DNA from: an uncultured Bacteroides sp.
Lineage (GTDB): Bacteria; Bacteroidota; Bacteroidia; Bacteroidales; Bacteroidaceae
Reading direction: 5' to 3'
DNA: 64,000 bases
Assembly (NCBI RefSeq): GCF_963677945.1
Contig: NZ_OY782578.1
Span: 1,922,001 to 1,986,000 of the forward strand
The notes under the pieces were generated by a model. That model did not search any database, was not told the origin of the DNA, and saw only the letters and a list, made by a program, of their open reading frames with translations. A program made the position numbers and the translations under genes. Below are positions 34,773 to 45,049 of this stretch, one piece after another. The stretch's first letter is position 1. Every line of letters starts with the position of its first letter.

Positions 34773-36428
34773 TTATCTTTTCTTTTTTGAAATATTGGGC
34801 TTTACAGGGGTAGTAGGGAATGCTTGTCCTTTTTGTAGTACCTCGACTGCCTTTAGAACAGTATTATCAGATTTATTAATGTACTTAATATATTCTTCTT
34901 GACCCAGCATACTGTCAATGATACGTCCATATAATCTCTTTTCAATTAGTTTGTGTGATATCTGAATCAAAAGATTTCTCCTCTTAACTCCATTACTATC
35001 TGCATATCTTACAAATTGTTCCACAAGATTCTGTCCTTTCAGATAGTTAGCCAATGAATTGGCATCTTTAAACTGCTTCAGCTTATTTCTATTCTGATCT
35101 GTGTATTTGTATCCAAATAGAATATCAAGTCCTTTGGTCATAACTGAAGTGTAATAAGAAGTAGATCCAATCGTGTCTTGAGGAACAAAGACGTCTGGCA
35201 TAATACCTCCGCCACCATATACCGGCCTTCCTAAACTTGTAGAGTAACGCAGACTTTTATCTTGTTTAATGCTGTCTTTTGAGAAAAATTCGCCATGATC
35301 ATAGCGGTTTAGCCAGTCCATTTCGTAATCTTCATCGTTACCATTCACATAAGGACGCTGAATACACCTTCCCGAAGGAGTATAATATCGAGCTATAGTA
35401 AGACGAATAGCAGATCCATCACTAAATTCGATAGGTTGCTGTACTAATCCCTTTCCAAAAGTTCGTCTTCCAATAATCATACCACGGTCGTTATCTTGGA
35501 TAGCTCCTGCAAATATTTCACTTGCTGAAGCTGAACCCTCATCAACCAAAACTACAATTGGCATTTTCTGGCAACTACCAGTTCCGTTTGCAAATTCTTC
35601 TGTTCTTGGATATTTTCGTCCTTCTGTATAAACAATAAGTTTTCCTTCAGGCAAGAACTCATTTACCATTCTAATAGCTGCTTCCATGAACCCTCCTGTG
35701 TTTCCACGTAAGTCAATGATCAGTCCCTGACAGTTACGCTGGCTAAGTAGTGCTAAAGCACTAAGTAATTCCACGTGAGTAGTTCTACCAAACTTATTAA
35801 TATATACATATCCAATGTTTTTGCTGATCATGTATGCTGCGTAGATACTTGTAACTGGAATATCTCCACGAACGATTGTATAAGAAAGAAGATTTTTCTC
35901 ACCGAAACGTTTTATAGTAAGTTTAACCTCTGTTCCTTTTTTACCTTTCAACTTACTCATAGCGACATCATTCGTCACTTTTTTTCCAACGAAAAGGGTG
36001 TCATTAACTCGGATAATCTGGTCGCCAGGCATTAATCCTACTTTTTCAGAAGGGCCACCTTTTATAACACTGTTAACATGTATTGTATCATTTTGAATAC
36101 GGAATTGGATTCCTATTCCGCTAAAACTTCCTTCAAGCTCAGAATTTGCTGCTTCCAGATCTTTTGCCGGAATATATTTTGAGTGTGGATCTAATTCTGC
36201 CAGAATTTGAGGCATTGCATTTTCTACCAATTCTTCCATATTAACCGTATCCACATACTGATCATCAATAATTCGGAGCAGTGCGTTTAGTTTGTTTGAC
36301 GAACTGTTTATAATACCCAATCGGCTTCCTGAATAGTGTTTTGTGTAAAATGTACCGATTAATATTCCGACCACAATACTTACCGCAATAATAATAGGAG
36401 TAAAGCGTGAAGATTTATTTGTACTCAT
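34773..36428 (-). CDS. S41-family C-terminal processing protease
   Basis: 551 residues: an N-terminal membrane anchor or signal (residues 10-28), a helical segment, a PDZ domain (about 90-175, GIGIQFRIQNDTIHVNSVI, GLMPGDQIIRVND), then the tail-specific protease core. The catalytic Ser is in VLVDEGSASASEIFAGAIQD and the Lys in GRRTFGKGLVQQPIEF. The extra C-terminal about 150 residues are typical of Bacteroidetes members. It acts in the periplasm on C-termini of exported proteins. It is 26 bp downstream of the dCMP deaminase gene. Confidence 0.95.
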   Translation of the reverse strand: MSTNKSSRFTPIIIAVSIVVGILIGTFYTKHYSGSRLGIINSSSNKLNALLRIIDDQYVDTVNMEELVENAMPQILAELDPHSKYIPAKDLEAANSELEGSFSGIGIQFRIQNDTIHVNSVIKGGPSEKVGLMPGDQIIRVNDTLFVGKKVTNDVAMSKLKGKKGTEVKLTIKRFGEKNLLSYTIVRGDIPVTSIYAAYMISKNIGYVYINKFGRTTHVELLSALALLSQRNCQGLIIDLRGNTGGFMEAAIRMVNEFLPEGKLIVYTEGRKYPRTEEFANGTGSCQKMPIVVLVDEGSASASEIFAGAIQDNDRGMIIGRRTFGKGLVQQPIEFSDGSAIRLTIARYYTPSGRCIQRPYVNGNDEDYEMDWLNRYDHGEFFSKDSIKQDKSLRYSTSLGRPVYGGGGIMPDVFVPQDTIGSTSYYTSVMTKGLDILFGYKYTDQNRNKLKQFKDANSLANYLKGQNLVEQFVRYADSNGVKRRNLLIQISHKLIEKRLYGRIIDSMLGQEEYIKYINKSDNTVLKAVEVLQKGQAFPTTPVKPNISKKKR

Positions 36429-36454
36429 GAGTTATTTAATTTAAATAGTTCTTT

Positions 36455-36901
36455 TTATATTTGGTTTTGTTCGGTAGGATCTAAATATACAACTTCAATA
36501 TTGGCGCGTTTTAATAAATTGATTCCATCTTCCAAACGATATTTTTCTGAATAAATCACTCTTTTAATGCCTGCCTGAATAATAAGCTTGGCACATTCTA
36601 TACATGGAGATGCTGTTACATATAATGTTGCCCCTTCGCTGCTGTTATTGGAACGGGCTATTTTAGTAATCGCATTTGCTTCAGCATGTAGTACATATGG
36701 TTTTGTTAAATTCTGCTCATCTTCACATATGTTTTCAAAACCGGAGGGCGTTCCATTATACCCGTCAGAAATAATCATCTTATCTTTGACAATCAATGCT
36801 CCAACTTTTCGCCTGATGCAGTATGAATTCTCAGCCCAGATATTAGCCATACGTATATAGCGGGTGTCAAGTTCCTGTTGTTTTAATTCTATAGCATTCA
36901 T
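36455..36901 (-). CDS. dCMP/cytidine deaminase family protein
   Basis: 148 residues. The zinc site is HAEANAI plus PCIECAKLI, the standard HAE and PCxxC of the deoxycytidylate deaminase group. The tract DGYNGTPSGFENICED is typical of dCMP deaminase (ComEB-like). It makes dUMP from dCMP for thymidylate synthesis. It is in a minus-strand row with the S41 protease downstream and a lipoprotein upstream. Confidence 0.93.
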   Translation of the reverse strand: MNAIELKQQELDTRYIRMANIWAENSYCIRRKVGALIVKDKMIISDGYNGTPSGFENICEDEQNLTKPYVLHAEANAITKIARSNNSSEGATLYVTASPCIECAKLIIQAGIKRVIYSEKYRLEDGINLLKRANIEVVYLDPTEQNQI

Positions 36902-36950
36902 TGTTATTTTATTCTTTTCTTATATAATATTTGAGATTTATCTAAAATGT

Positions 36951-37397
36951 TTATTTTATACGGAATAACATATATCTGTCACCCTGGCTACTCTTATATT
37001 TTATGACCATAATGTTTTCATCTGTTCCTCTACAAGAATATGCCCCCTTAATTGCATTGATGTATTCAATAGCAATATCAAGCTCTTCATCTTCAGATTC
37101 ATTTGTTATATTCATAGATAAATTGTATCCATTTTCATTTTTCCATTTGCCGTTGAAAGCATCTTTTACACCTTTTCCGTAAAAAGTACTATCCTGATTG
37201 AATTTCAAATAAAAGCCATCTTTGTTGTTGTTGAAAATAGTTTCGTCATCAGTGAAATGTATTTCATTATCATTCTTCTCGTAAAAACCAACCAAACGCC
37301 ACGTTTTGCCTACGATTTTTATATCATCTTCATTATCGCTGCATCCACCCAAGAAAGGCAGGATGGCTAATAGTATAAATAGAATTTTTGTTTTCAT
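36951..37397 (-). CDS. small lipoprotein, lipocalin-like
   Basis: 148 residues with a clear lipoprotein signal (LLAILPFLGGC, Cys at 19). The mature part starts IVGKTWRLVGFYE and has alternating short strands with SSQGDRYMLFRI at the end, suggesting a small beta-barrel of the lipocalin/META kind. The function is unknown. It overlaps the stop of the peptidase gene by 1 bp and is therefore co-transcribed with it. Confidence 0.78.
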   Translation of the reverse strand: MKTKILFILLAILPFLGGCSDNEDDIKIVGKTWRLVGFYEKNDNEIHFTDDETIFNNNKDGFYLKFNQDSTFYGKGVKDAFNGKWKNENGYNLSMNITNESEDEELDIAIEYINAIKGAYSCRGTDENIMVIKYKSSQGDRYMLFRIK

Positions 37398-39487
37398 TAT
37401 TCTTTAATGCCGTTTCTAATTAATAAAGCATCAATAGTTGGTTCTTGTCCGCGGAAACGTTTATATAACTTCATCGGATGTTCTGTACCACCTTTAGATA
37501 GTATATTTTCACGGAAAGAAGTCGCGACTTCTTTATTGAAAATTCCTTTTTGCTTGAATAATGAGAAAGCATCAGCATCCAGTACTTCCGCCCACTTATA
37601 ACTATAATAGCCGGCAGAATAACCTCCGGAGAATATATGTGAGAATCGTACGCTCATAGATTCATTGTCTAATACCGGCAGAAGTTTTGTTTTTGTCATA
37701 GCTTGCCGCTCGTATTCAATCACATTTTCCTCAAATGGGGTATTTCTAGTATACCATGCCATATCCAGTAATCCTAAGCTTACCTGACGAAGGCAGGCAT
37801 ATCCGGTATTAAAATTGGATGCGTCAACAATACGTTGAATTAGCTCCTGAGGCAATTGTTCGTTAGTTTGATAATGCTTTGCAAATGTGTTCAAAAAATC
37901 TTTTTCAATCGCAAAGTTTTCCATTATTTGCGAAGGCAATTCAACAAAATCCCAGTAAACATTAGTTCCGCTAAGACTTTCATAAGTCGAGTTGGCCATC
38001 ATCCCATGAAGAGAATGACCAAACTCATGCAGGAAAGTTTCTACTTCACTAAAAGTAAGCAAGGCTGGTTTATTTTCTGTTGGTTTTGTGAAATTCATAA
38101 CCAAAGAAATGTGTGGACGACTATCTTTACCATTTTCTTTCCATTGTTCTTTAAATTGAGTCATCCATGCTCCTGCACGTTTCCCTGCACGAGGATGAAA
38201 ATCTGTGTATAAGACAGCCAAGTATTTTCCATCCTTATCAAAGACTTCGTATGCTTCGACATCTGAATGGTATACAGGTATATTTTTGTTTTCTTTGAAA
38301 GTGATGCCATATAATTTTGTAGCTAATCCAAATACACCCTCTTTAACTTTACTCAATTCAAAGTAAGGACGCAACATTTCGTCATTGATATTGAATCTCT
38401 GGTCTTTTAATTTGTTAGAATAGAATGCCCAATCCCATGGCATTGTCTGAAAAATAGGACCTTGTTCCTGGCTTGCCAGTTCTTGCACATCTTTCAATTC
38501 TTTTTCTGCAGTAGGTTTGTAAGCATCAACTAGCTGATTAAGTAGCTTATATACAGCATCACTATTTTCAGCCATGCGTTTTTCAAGAGTATATGCAGCA
38601 TAATTCTTATAACCTAGTAATTGCGCTATTTCCTGACGAATATTGGCTATTCTTGTCACGTTTGCAAAATTATTGTATTCATTGTCATGAGTACAAAGGG
38701 TATTATAAGCTGTATAAAGTTCTTTTCTTAGCTCACGGTTTTCACAATATGTCATGAAAGGAATATAACTAGGAGCATTCAGTGTAAACACCCAACCTTC
38801 TTTTCCTTTTTCTTTGGCTGTTAAGGCTGCCGCTTCAAGGGTGCTTTCTGGTAGTCCTGCAAGTTGTGCTTTGTCTGTAATAACTAATTCATAGTTATTT
38901 GTTTCTTTCAGAATATTTTGTCCATATTGCAAAGTAAGCTTGCTTAATTCAGCTGTCAAAGCACGATATTTAACTTTTGCTTCACCTTCCAGATTTGCTC
39001 CGCTACGTACAAAACTATCATAAGTGTTTTGCAGAAGTTTGCTGTCCTCTTTGTTCAACTTTAATTTATTTATTTGGCTATAAACAGCTTTTATCCTCTC
39101 AAATAATTTTTTATTAAGACTGATGTTATTTGAGTGTTCGGATAAGAGTGGCATCATTTTTTCAGCTATTGCCTGAAGATCATCGTCTGTTTCTGCACTG
39201 AGCAAATTGCTAAATACACTTTGAACTCTATTAAGTAACACTCCAGATTTCTCTAGTGCTACAATTGTGTTTTTAAAGCTAGGAGCTTCAGGGTTATTAA
39301 CTATAGCATAAATCTCTGCCATATGTTGTTTCATACCCTCTTCCAAAGCTGGTTCAAAATGTTCTTTTTTAATTTTATCAAAAGGAGCTGTGCCGTGAGG
39401 TGTAGTATACTTTTCCAGAAATGGATTCTGAGCTTGAATCATGTTCATAATACAAAATATAGCGAATGTTAATATTACTTTTTTCAT
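37397..39487 (-). CDS. M3-family peptidyl-dipeptidase (Dcp-like)
   Basis: 696 residues, with a signal peptide (FAIFCIMNMIQAQ). The zinc site is HEFGHSLHGM with the downstream Glu in the ELPSQIMENFAIE helix, as in thimet oligopeptidase and Dcp. Other tracts: QVSLGLLDMAWYTRN and FSGGYSAGYYSYKWAEVL. It removes dipeptides from C-termini of short peptides; with the signal it likely works in the periplasm. Length and motif order are normal for the family. Confidence 0.95.
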   Translation of the reverse strand: MKKVILTFAIFCIMNMIQAQNPFLEKYTTPHGTAPFDKIKKEHFEPALEEGMKQHMAEIYAIVNNPEAPSFKNTIVALEKSGVLLNRVQSVFSNLLSAETDDDLQAIAEKMMPLLSEHSNNISLNKKLFERIKAVYSQINKLKLNKEDSKLLQNTYDSFVRSGANLEGEAKVKYRALTAELSKLTLQYGQNILKETNNYELVITDKAQLAGLPESTLEAAALTAKEKGKEGWVFTLNAPSYIPFMTYCENRELRKELYTAYNTLCTHDNEYNNFANVTRIANIRQEIAQLLGYKNYAAYTLEKRMAENSDAVYKLLNQLVDAYKPTAEKELKDVQELASQEQGPIFQTMPWDWAFYSNKLKDQRFNINDEMLRPYFELSKVKEGVFGLATKLYGITFKENKNIPVYHSDVEAYEVFDKDGKYLAVLYTDFHPRAGKRAGAWMTQFKEQWKENGKDSRPHISLVMNFTKPTENKPALLTFSEVETFLHEFGHSLHGMMANSTYESLSGTNVYWDFVELPSQIMENFAIEKDFLNTFAKHYQTNEQLPQELIQRIVDASNFNTGYACLRQVSLGLLDMAWYTRNTPFEENVIEYERQAMTKTKLLPVLDNESMSVRFSHIFSGGYSAGYYSYKWAEVLDADAFSLFKQKGIFNKEVATSFRENILSKGGTEHPMKLYKRFRGQEPTIDALLIRNGIKE

Positions 39488-39627
39488 CTATTTGGTTATA
39501 TAATAATAATCAACTACAAAAGTGCTAAAAAAAAATATTACTTTATTAAGAATAGTGGAGTTTTTAACAAAGTATATTACTTTTGTATGATTTTCATTTG
39601 AAATAGAGCTAAATAATTGTATAAATA

Positions 39628-41454
39628 ATGAAGGATAGATTTTTCTTGTTGCTAAAAACATATGTGTTTTTCATCTTATTTTTTGTAGTTCAAAAGCCTG
39701 TATTTATGTTGTATTATCATGATCTGTATCATGATTGCTCATTATTGGATTATTTCGGAGTTATTTGGCATGGTTTACCACTCGATGCTTCAATTGCCGG
39801 CTATTTTACTATACTCCCCGGATTGTTTCTTATAGCTTCTTTATGGCTAAATTCGACTGTGACCAGTATAGTTTTTAAAATTTACTATGGCATTGTTGCT
39901 TTCGTTATTGGATGCGTTTTTATATCTGACATTGTTCTTTATAAATATTGGGGCTTCAGACTAGATTCTTCACCTCTTTTTTATTTAAAAACGCCGAAAG
40001 ATGCTTTTGCAAGTGCCGATCTTATAACAATTATTTTAGCCTTATTTTTTATTATTGCAATTATATCAGCGCTTATTTATTTGTTTAATCTGATTCTTAT
40101 TAAACCTGAGATTAAAATAAAGAAACCATATTATCGTAGAAAAACAGCATTGGTATTACTTTTAGTAACAGGATTTCTTTTTATTCCCATCCGTGGTGGG
40201 TTTTCTGTATCAACAATGAATACCGGATGGGCATATTTTAGTGATAAAATAGAACTAAACCATGCGGCAATAAACCCTTGTTTTAGTTTGATGGAATCTC
40301 TTTCCCGTGAACAAGCTTTTGATAAACAATATCGTTTTATGAAGGACGATGAAGCAACTAAAGAACTTGATAAACTCAAAGATGTTACAGCAACTGATAG
40401 TATTCCGGCTTTGCTCACAACAAAGAGACCGAATGTAATTATTGTAATTCTTGAAAGTTTTACTTCGAAAATAGTTCAACCTTTAGGCGGTTTACCTGAT
40501 GTGGCTTCTAATATGAATGCGTTCTGTAAAGAAGGAATATTGTTCACTAATTTCTATGCAAACAGTTTTCGAACAGATCGTGGCCTTGTTTCAATTCTAA
40601 GTGGTTATCCAGCTCAGCCTACAACCTCAATAATGAAATATCCTCAACGAAGTCAGTCATTACCTTCTATATCTAAGTCATTGAAGAAAGCTGGTTACTC
40701 TACAGAATACTACTATGGTGGAGATGCTAATTTTACTAATATGCGCTCCTATTTATTATCACAAGGGTATGATCGAATTGTATGTGATAAAGATTTTCCT
40801 TTAAAAGAAAGACTCTCGAAGTGGGGTGCTCCCGATCAGTATTTGTTTAATCGCGCTTTGTCTGATTTCTTAGGAGTACAAAAGGAACCATTCTTTAAAA
40901 CGATCCAGACTTCAAGTAGTCATGAACCTTTTGATGTTCCGTCTCATAAGTTTAAAGATCCATTTCTTAATTCGGCTTTTTATACAGATAGTTGTTTGGG
41001 GAAATTTATTGATCAATATAAGCAAACTAAATATTGGAAGAATACTGTATTTGTACTTGTACCAGACCATGCAATGCGTTATCCTGCTTCAATTACCAAC
41101 CATGAGATTGAACGTTTTCAGATACCGCTGATACTTATTGGTGGAGCCGTTAAAAAGCCTGTAAAAATAGACACTTATGCTTCTCAGATTGATATAGCAG
41201 CAACAATTCTTTACCAATTGGGATTGCCGCATAAAGATTTTACCTTTAGCAAGAATATACTAAATCCTAAATCTCCTCATTTTGGATACTTTAGTTTTCC
41301 AAATGGCTTTGGTATGACTACTTCTCAGAATCAGTTAATATTTGACTGTGAGGCAAATAAAGTTGTTCTTGATCGTGGAAATAGAAAGAATTTAAATCAA
41401 AAACCTGCAAAAGCTTATATGCAAAAGTTATATGATGATTTGGCTAAACGATAA
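39628..41454 (+). CDS. LTA-synthase-like sulfatase-fold membrane enzyme
   Basis: 608 residues: five membrane helices (about 8-180), a linker, then a periplasmic sulfatase-fold domain (about 265-560). Metal and catalytic elements are visible: NVIIVILESFTSKIV (Glu), NSFRTDRGLVSILSGYPAQP (Thr nucleophile), SSSHEPFDVP and VLVPDHAMRYP (Asp-His). The family transfers phosphoglycerol or phosphoethanolamine groups to lipids or glycans. In a Gram-negative cell, modification of lipid A, capsule or membrane glycan is likely, but the acceptor cannot be told. A TACTTTTG element at 39578-39585 may be the -7 box. Confidence 0.92.
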   Translation: MKDRFFLLLKTYVFFILFFVVQKPVFMLYYHDLYHDCSLLDYFGVIWHGLPLDASIAGYFTILPGLFLIASLWLNSTVTSIVFKIYYGIVAFVIGCVFISDIVLYKYWGFRLDSSPLFYLKTPKDAFASADLITIILALFFIIAIISALIYLFNLILIKPEIKIKKPYYRRKTALVLLLVTGFLFIPIRGGFSVSTMNTGWAYFSDKIELNHAAINPCFSLMESLSREQAFDKQYRFMKDDEATKELDKLKDVTATDSIPALLTTKRPNVIIVILESFTSKIVQPLGGLPDVASNMNAFCKEGILFTNFYANSFRTDRGLVSILSGYPAQPTTSIMKYPQRSQSLPSISKSLKKAGYSTEYYYGGDANFTNMRSYLLSQGYDRIVCDKDFPLKERLSKWGAPDQYLFNRALSDFLGVQKEPFFKTIQTSSSHEPFDVPSHKFKDPFLNSAFYTDSCLGKFIDQYKQTKYWKNTVFVLVPDHAMRYPASITNHEIERFQIPLILIGGAVKKPVKIDTYASQIDIAATILYQLGLPHKDFTFSKNILNPKSPHFGYFSFPNGFGMTTSQNQLIFDCEANKVVLDRGNRKNLNQKPAKAYMQKLYDDLAKR

Positions 41455-41478
41455 TAATTAATCAATAATATAAGAGCT

Positions 41479-42852
41479 ATGTTTACTAAAGAAACTTATA
41501 TAAATAGAAGAGAACAGTTTAAGAAGACTGTTGCTTCTGGAATCTTGTTATTTTTGGGTAACGATGAGTGTGGAATGAATTATGCGGATAATACATACCC
41601 GTTTAGACAAGATTCTACTTTTCTATATTTTTTCGGTTTATCTTATGCCGGTCTTTCTGCCATTATTGATATAGATAATGACAAGGAAATTATTTTTGGT
41701 GACGAACTGACTATCGATGATATTGTGTGGATGGGCACACAGCCTACTCTGAAAGAGAAGAGTGAAAGAGTAGGAGTTGCATGTACACAACCTTCTAAGA
41801 GCATTGAATCTTATTTAAAAGATGCTTTGAATAAAGGACAGCAAATTCATTTTTTACCAACCTATAGAGCAGAACATAAGCTTAAACTAATGGATTGGCT
41901 TGGATATATGCCGGCGGCTCAGGAAGCTTCTGTTCCTTTTATTCGTGCAGTGGTAAATCAACGAAATTACAAATCTGTAGAAGAAATAGTTGAGATAGAA
42001 AAAGCTTGCAATACTACTGCTGATATGCACATTAAAGCGATGCAAATACTTCGTCCGGGAATGAAGGAAAGTGAAATTGCAGGTGCACTTGCAGATGTAG
42101 CTTTGTCTGCTGGTGGGAATCTTTCTTTTCCAACTATTGCTACAATAAACGGGCAAACATTGCATAACCATTATCATGGGAATATTGTAAAACCAGGCGA
42201 TATGTTACTTTTGGATGCTGGCGCCGAAACTGCAATGGGATATGCGGGGGATATGTCATCTACGATTCCTGTTGATAAGAAATTTTCTAGTCGTCAGAAA
42301 GACGTTTACGATATTCAGGTTGCTTCTCATCTTGCAGCTGTTGAGGCTCTCCGTCCAGGTATTCCGTTCAAAGAAGTATATGAATTTTCATCGAAGGTAA
42401 TTGTTGAAGGAATGAAATCTTTAGGATTAATGAATGGTAATGCTGATGATGCTGTTCGTGAGGGTGCTCATGCTATGTTCTTCCAATGTGGATTGGGACA
42501 TATGATGGGGCTTGATGTTCATGATATGGAAAATTTAGGAGAAGTTTATGTAGGATATGACGGTGAACCAAAAAGTACTCAGTTCGGACGTAAATCTCTT
42601 CGTCTTGGAAGGAAACTGGAACCAGGATTTGTTTTGACTATTGAACCAGGTGTTTATTTTATTCCAGAATTAATGGATTTGTGGAAAGGTGAGAAGAAGT
42701 TCACAGAATTTATCAACTATGATAAATTAGAAACGTACAAAGATTTCGGTGGTATCCGTAATGAGGAAGATTATTTAATTACGGAAGATGGAGCCCGTCG
42801 ATTAGGTAAGAAAATTCCATTAACAACAGATGAAGTAGAAGCATTAAGATAA
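41479..42852 (+). CDS. aminopeptidase P-family metallopeptidase (M24)
   Basis: 457 residues. An N-terminal creatinase-like domain (to about 165) is followed by the pita-bread catalytic fold. Metal ligands are visible in LLDAGAETAMGYAGDMSSTI (two Asp), CGLGHMMGLDVHDMEN (His), VLTIEPGVYFIPELM (Glu) and GGIRNEEDYLIT (Glu). It removes an N-terminal residue next to proline. There is no signal peptide, so it is cytoplasmic. It starts 24 bp after the preceding gene and 3 bp before the transporter gene, so the three genes probably form one operon. Confidence 0.95.
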   Translation: MFTKETYINRREQFKKTVASGILLFLGNDECGMNYADNTYPFRQDSTFLYFFGLSYAGLSAIIDIDNDKEIIFGDELTIDDIVWMGTQPTLKEKSERVGVACTQPSKSIESYLKDALNKGQQIHFLPTYRAEHKLKLMDWLGYMPAAQEASVPFIRAVVNQRNYKSVEEIVEIEKACNTTADMHIKAMQILRPGMKESEIAGALADVALSAGGNLSFPTIATINGQTLHNHYHGNIVKPGDMLLLDAGAETAMGYAGDMSSTIPVDKKFSSRQKDVYDIQVASHLAAVEALRPGIPFKEVYEFSSKVIVEGMKSLGLMNGNADDAVREGAHAMFFQCGLGHMMGLDVHDMENLGEVYVGYDGEPKSTQFGRKSLRLGRKLEPGFVLTIEPGVYFIPELMDLWKGEKKFTEFINYDKLETYKDFGGIRNEEDYLITEDGARRLGKKIPLTTDEVEALR

Positions 42853-42855
42853 TTT

Positions 42856-43800
42856 ATGGAGAAGAATTCTAAAGCCATACTCTATGGGAGTGTGGCTGTG
42901 TTAAGTTGGTCAACAGTTGCTACTGCTTTTAAGATTGGTTTGAAAAGTCTGACCTATTTTGAACTAATTCTAATTGCCAGTTGTACAGCCCTGATTATTT
43001 TTACTATGGTACTTATTGTTCAAAAGAAACTGGCTGTTATAAGTTCTTTTAGCAGTAAGAAGTGGTTACGTTTTGCCGGAATTGGATTGTTGAATCCAGT
43101 TGCGTATTATCTTGTATTGTTTAAATCCTATTCTTTATTGCCAGCACAAGTAGCTCAACCAATAAACTATACGTGGCCTATTCTTTTATTGATTATGCTA
43201 GCAATATTTACGCGCAGACCAATTCCGATACCTAAATATATGGGATTGACTTTTTCATTGTTGGGAGTTGTTTTAATATCATTGGGCGCTGGTAAATCTG
43301 ATGTTTCTGGAATTTCTGTTTTGGGAATTCTTTTAGCTTTGTTCAGTGCTGTCATGTGGGCAACTTACTGGATGATAAATAATAAAAATAAAGATATAGA
43401 TAGTACGGTATCTCTTTTTATGGGATTTCTTTTTGGTACCATTTATCTGTTGGTTGCAGCTTTATTTGTAGGTGTTAATATAGAAAATACGACAAGTCTT
43501 CTGGCAGGAATATATGTTGGCGCTTTTGAAATTGCTATTCCTTTTATTTGTTTTGGTATGGCTATTCGTATGACTAATAACCCCGCATTGATTAATCAAC
43601 TTTGTTATTTGTCACCTTTCATGTCTTTATTCTTTATATCTATTGTTTTAGGAGAACAAATTTATCTCTCTACATATATAGGTCTTATATTAATAGTAGG
43701 AGGCATTGTTTTTAATCAGTATTTTGCTCATAAAATTACAATGAAGCTTTATAGAACAATAGTGAAATATCGCATAACTCATAGAGCTTATTCCAGCTGA
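42856..43800 (+). CDS. EamA/DMT-family transporter
   Basis: 314 residues with ten predicted membrane helices in two EamA repeats (about 8-140 and 155-300). The first repeat begins LYGSVAVLSWSTVATAFKIG and the second VLGILLALFSAVMWATYWM. Members export metabolites such as amino acids or purines; the substrate is not predictable. It is the last gene of the operon. Its natural terminator may be the hairpin at 45724-45780, now separated by the insertion sequence. Confidence 0.92.
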   Translation: MEKNSKAILYGSVAVLSWSTVATAFKIGLKSLTYFELILIASCTALIIFTMVLIVQKKLAVISSFSSKKWLRFAGIGLLNPVAYYLVLFKSYSLLPAQVAQPINYTWPILLLIMLAIFTRRPIPIPKYMGLTFSLLGVVLISLGAGKSDVSGISVLGILLALFSAVMWATYWMINNKNKDIDSTVSLFMGFLFGTIYLLVAALFVGVNIENTTSLLAGIYVGAFEIAIPFICFGMAIRMTNNPALINQLCYLSPFMSLFFISIVLGEQIYLSTYIGLILIVGGIVFNQYFAHKITMKLYRTIVKYRITHRAYSS

Positions 43801-43821
43801 TTCTGCAAAAAAATCAAACGA

Positions 43822-43935
43822 ACCATCACTCCGTCACTATTTCTTGTAATGCGCTAAAATACAATATATTGCTCGGTGATGGTAGCGTTTTGATCCATCA
43901 CCAAACCCTCACTTTTGTGGGCATCCCTCACTCTT
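43822..43935. repeat. palindromic intergenic element, copy B (left half only)
   Basis: This stretch matches 5476-5592 over its whole length with scattered substitutions. Shared blocks include TTTCTTGTAATGC, CTAAAATA or TTAAAATA, GTGATGGTAG, CGTTTTGA or AGTTTTGA, CCATCA, CAAACCCTCACTTTT and GCATCCCTCAC. The right half of the element is absent. The copy ends where the insertion sequence begins, and no continuation is found beyond the far end of the insertion. Confidence 0.8.
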
Positions 43936-44123
43936 TGTCTTGTCCTGAAAAAGGTTGACTAAGTTTATAACTAATCCTGAAAATTGGTTGACGATTATAA
44001 GCAAAATGTAGAACCAATCTCTCTTAATCCGTATTTTGGTTTACTTTCTACCCGAAAATCTCTTTCCAATTTGTTTTCACTTACAGTTTCACTCGTCGGG
44101 ACGGGTGCTCCCGTCCCTTGCCG

Positions 44124-45049
44124 TTAGGCGCTCCCAGAGCAATGATTTAAATTCAAGTATTCATCCTTTTTCTTATAATAATTTTTCCATTTTTGTTTTA
44201 TCTCTCCATACTGTAGATGTGCATCCTCAGGAGTTTTCATATCAATACTATAATGGGGTCTTTTAGTATTATAGTCTTCTATGACCTTTATTAGAGCATC
44301 TCTTGCTTGCCTGATATCCTTAAACTGCATATGTTCAATCCATTCGGTCTTTAATATTCCGTTGACTCTTTCTGCAATCGCATTTTCCAAAGGGTCTCCA
44401 TTTTCCGTCATGCTGATTTTTACCTGATACTATTAAGTATGGACACATACTCATTGCAGCAGTACTGTATTCCCCGGTCAGAGTGGTGAACCAGGTGCCA
44501 TTCCTGTGTCCATTCCGATAGTGCCATTTTTAGAGCTTGTATAGGACCTTCGGCTTCCAATGTAGTTGCCAGATGCCATCCCACAATTTTTCTGGAATAA
44601 GCATCCGTTACCAGGGAAAGATAATAGAAACTGTCTTTGGGCCCGTCTATATAGGTAATATCACTTACATACAACTGGTTTGGAGCAGTTGGTTTCCATC
44701 CCTTTATCAGATTCTTAAACCTCCGGAAATGGTGTCTGGAATTGGTTGTAACCGCTTTTGTTCTCCTTCTTCTTATCAGATATCCATATTCCCGTAACAA
44801 ATTAAATAATGCATCCCGTCCTAAGCATCTTTCTCTCATTTTTCCCTTCAGAATATGGTGGAGTTTACGCCCTCCAATACATGACATATCTTTGCGGACA
44901 TTATCGACCATCTCTAAAGTCAGCGCTTTATTGGCGGCCCTGGAAAATCCTTTGCCAAAGTATTTATAATAAGCTTGCTTACTATACCCAAACAATGAAC
45001 AAAGCGCCTGAATACTGTAATCAGAGCTTTCTTCGTGAAGCTGATTCAC
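44124..45049 (-). pseudogene. IS3-family transposase OrfB, frameshifted
   Basis: Two frames together make one OrfB. The first (44420-45049, GTG start overlapping the orfA stop as GTGA) carries an HTH_21-like region and the rve core with the first two catalytic Asp (LYVSDITYIDG and HHSDRGIQY). It ends at a TAA after YVSILNS. The second (44124-44411) resumes with MTENGDPLENAIAERVNGIL, which holds the catalytic Glu, and runs to the end. One missing base near 44424 explains the break: restoring it reads NSYQVKISMTEN. The DDE triad is therefore split and the protein should be inactive, barring a sequencing error. Confidence 0.9.

Noticed and set aside
44411-44430. Programmed frameshift in orfB
   Set aside because: Programmed shifts in IS3 elements lie between orfA and orfB. 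This site lacks a slippery run and falls inside the catalytic domain, so a mutation or sequencing error is more likely.
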